Source: Candidatus Babeliales bacterium (GTDB lineage Bacteria > Babelota > Babeliae > Babelales > JANWKD01). Taken from it: DNA of 6,331 nucleotides. Positions 4,392 through 6,331 of the stretch are shown one piece after another. Under the pieces are notes generated by a model, which saw nothing but the letters and a program-made list of their open reading frames with translations, made no database searches and had not been told where the DNA came from. Within the stretch, counting starts at the first letter, position 1; each line of letters starts with the position of its first letter. Position numbers and translations under genes: made by a program. The stretch covers positions 1 through 6,331 of the forward strand of contig JANWKD010000043.1 in NCBI GenBank assembly GCA_025451595.1, in the 5' to 3' direction.

Positions 4392-6331
4392 ATGCGTGTG
4401 TATGAAATTTCAAAGCAGTTTGGGGTTAGTAACAAAGAAATATTAGATGTGCTCGCCAAAGAAGGTTTTGATGTTCATAGTCACATGGCCAATCTGGGGC
4501 CTGATGCTATTGATTTTTTAAATAAGCATTATATAAAACAAGAGAGTATTGCTCCTGAAGGGGGCCCCGCTCATAGTTTAAAAGCTGTGGTGTCGGAGAC
4601 CTCGTCCGATTTGAAACAGATGGCGGATGAGAACAAAATAAAAGAATCACCTCAAAAAAAGAAAGAATCTCCAACAAAGCCTATGCAACAATCTATTATC
4701 CCTAAAACACAAAAACCAGAAATAGAATTTATACCCGAGCCAGCAAGGCCTTTTGTTGTTGAACCAATGACATTAGGGCAGGTTGCAGAAAAAATCGATA
4801 AGTCGGCAAGCGATATCATTCTTTTTTTGCTTCGACATGGACAAATTTGTGCTAAAAACCAATTATTACCTGAAAAAGTAATCGAACAAATAGCGCGACA
4901 TTATGAAATGCCATTTGTTTATCCAGAAAAAAAATTAATTGAAAAAACTGTTCGCGTTGTTGAAACCTCGGCGACAGCGCAAGAGCGTGCTCCTATTATT
5001 GTTATCATTGGACACGTTGATCATGGTAAGACTACTTTGCTAGATTTTATACGAAAGACTCGCGTTGCTGCCAAAGAGCGCGGCGGCATTACGCAACATC
5101 TCGGAGCTTATCAAGTAAAGACGGCTCATGGCGATTTAGTTTTCCTAGACACTCCGGGCCATGCCGCATTTTCAAAAATGCGTGGTAGAGGGGTTCGGGT
5201 TGCGGATATTGCAGTCCTTATTGTTGCAGCCGATGATGGGGTAATGCCTCAGACTATTGAGGCTATTAAGCATGCTCAAGCAGCTCAAATACCTATTGTG
5301 GTGGCAGTAAACAAAGTAGACAAGGCCAATGCGGGGCAAATTGACACCATTAAGCAATCTTTATCGCATTATAATTTGATACCTGAGGAATGGGGCGGGC
5401 AAACGGTGTTTGCTTCTATTTCAGCAAAATTGGGTACTGGCGTTGATCATCTAATTGAAATGCTTTCGTTGCAAGCGCAATTAATGGAACTCAAGGCTGA
5501 CACGCAAAAAGCGGCGGAGGGCTTTGTTTTAGAATCTAAAATAGAAAAGGGTCGAGGTTCTGTTGCTACGGTGATTTGTCATCAAGGCATTTTGAGGATT
5601 GGCGATTATTTTGTGGCAGGCGAAGCATTTGGACGGGTCAATTCTTTGTTTGATTCTGCGGGGAAAAAGATTGATCATGTAAACCCTTCTATACCAGCGC
5701 AGGTTGGCGGTTTTTCTATTTTGCCTAACGCGGGAGATTTGTTTCGTGTTATTTCAGCGTTGGAGTTTAAAAAATTAAAAACTAGTTCAGTCAATAAATT
5801 AATAATGCCTAAGCCTTCTACGTCAGAAAATGCTACGAATATTATTTTGAAAACTGATACTAATTCTACAAAAGAAGCACTTGTTGAAGCTATTGGCCGA
5901 TTAGGTGAACGCTTGAATTGTGAATATGCCATTGTTCATGGAGAAGTTGGTGATATTAATGAAAGTGATATTACCTTGGCGGCAAACACTCAATCGACCA
6001 TATATGGACTTCATGTGAAATTGGATCCAAAAACTGTCGGGTTAGCGCAGCGATTAAATGTACAAGTCCATTTATTTTATATTATTTATCAATTGCTTGA
6101 CGATCTTGAAGCTAAAGTTATGAAGCAACAAGGAGTTCAATTGGTGCCAACAAAGATAGGTGAGGCGGTTGTTCGTCGTGTTTTTGATATAAAAAACATA
6201 GGGGTTATTGCCGGTTCGTATATCAAAGAAGGCCGTTTTTCTCGCGATGGACGGGTCATCGTTTGGCGTGGAAAAAAACAAGTTGGACAAGGAAAAATCA
6301 AGAGTTTAGAGCGAGATCGCAAGACGGTAAA
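4392..6331 (+). CDS. infB: Translation initiation factor IF-2, 3' end outside the window
   Basis: IF-2 is the GTPase that delivers initiator fMet-tRNA to the 30S subunit and promotes 50S joining. The frame is open for 646 codons to the window edge. Residues 1-45 form the IF2_N domain (MRVYEISKQFGVSNKEIL), followed by a short Lys/Pro/Glu/Gln-rich linker and a second IF2_N-like domain from about 126 to 185. The G domain has G1 GHVDHGKT (207-214), GGITQH in switch I, G3 DTPGH (253-257, with His257 the likely catalytic His), G4 NKVD (307-310) and G5 SAK (344-346). Domain III carries AIVHGEVGDINESDITLA around 511-528. The fMet-binding C2 domain starts near 590 and is cut by the window end. In its IAGC motif the usual Cys is Ser609. 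The start ATG has the IF2_N consensus directly after it; its Shine-Dalgarno is weak (GGGA at 4376-4379, 12 nt away), so coupling to nusA translation is plausible. Gene order nusA-infB is the conserved operon order. Confidence 0.97.
   Translation, partial: MRVYEISKQFGVSNKEILDVLAKEGFDVHSHMANLGPDAIDFLNKHYIKQESIAPEGGPAHSLKAVVSETSSDLKQMADENKIKESPQKKKESPTKPMQQSIIPKTQKPEIEFIPEPARPFVVEPMTLGQVAEKIDKSASDIILFLLRHGQICAKNQLLPEKVIEQIARHYEMPFVYPEKKLIEKTVRVVETSATAQERAPIIVIIGHVDHGKTTLLDFIRKTRVAAKERGGITQHLGAYQVKTAHGDLVFLDTPGHAAFSKMRGRGVRVADIAVLIVAADDGVMPQTIEAIKHAQAAQIPIVVAVNKVDKANAGQIDTIKQSLSHYNLIPEEWGGQTVFASISAKLGTGVDHLIEMLSLQAQLMELKADTQKAAEGFVLESKIEKGRGSVATVICHQGILRIGDYFVAGEAFGRVNSLFDSAGKKIDHVNPSIPAQVGGFSILPNAGDLFRVISALEFKKLKTSSVNKLIMPKPSTSENATNIILKTDTNSTKEALVEAIGRLGERLNCEYAIVHGEVGDINESDITLAANTQSTIYGLHVKLDPKTVGLAQRLNVQVHLFYIIYQLLDDLEAKVMKQQGVQLVPTKIGEAVVRRVFDIKNIGVIAGSYIKEGRFSRDGRVIVWRGKKQVGQGKIKSLERDRKTV

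Noticed and set aside
5172..6322. Minus-strand open frames opposite infB
   Set aside because: They are short, lack recognisable domains and lie antisense to a clearly conserved IF-2 reading frame.

Overview
The window looks like chromosomal DNA from an AT-rich bacterium, with a reduced-genome feel. It carries two core genes, nusA and the 5' part of infB, beside a dense cluster of perfect DnaA boxes and two tandem secreted-type glycoside hydrolase family 1 (GH1) genes. NusA is the short form without C-terminal acidic repeats, and rimP is missing from its usual place upstream of nusA. These traits would suit a host-associated lineage such as Dependentiae/Babeliae, but that placement is a guess; no rRNA or other strong marker is present.

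Left part (1-2563, minus strand): two paralogous GH1 genes in tandem. The promoter-proximal copy (1040-2563) is full length, has a signal peptide and keeps both catalytic glutamates. The second copy (45-974) has its own near-consensus promoter and a strong Shine-Dalgarno site, but an in-frame TAG stops it before the nucleophile region. The same frame still reads as GH1 sequence after the stop, up to the window edge, so it is most likely a young pseudogene.

Middle (2564-3295): 732 bp without a gene. It holds eight perfect TTATCCACA DnaA boxes: four on the minus strand, about 100 bp of spacer, three on the plus strand, and a lone plus-strand box. The lone box is followed by a GC-rich tract, three TTA triplets and a 48-bp stretch with only one G/C. 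This matches a bacterial replication origin, including a layout like the basal unwinding system of DnaA box, GC tract, DnaA-trios and unwinding element. Genes diverge from it on both sides. It is the most interesting part of the window.

Right part (3296-6331, plus strand): nusA (GTG start) followed after 34 bp by infB, which runs off the window end. This is the conserved nusA-infB transcription/translation operon, and here it starts directly beside the putative origin.
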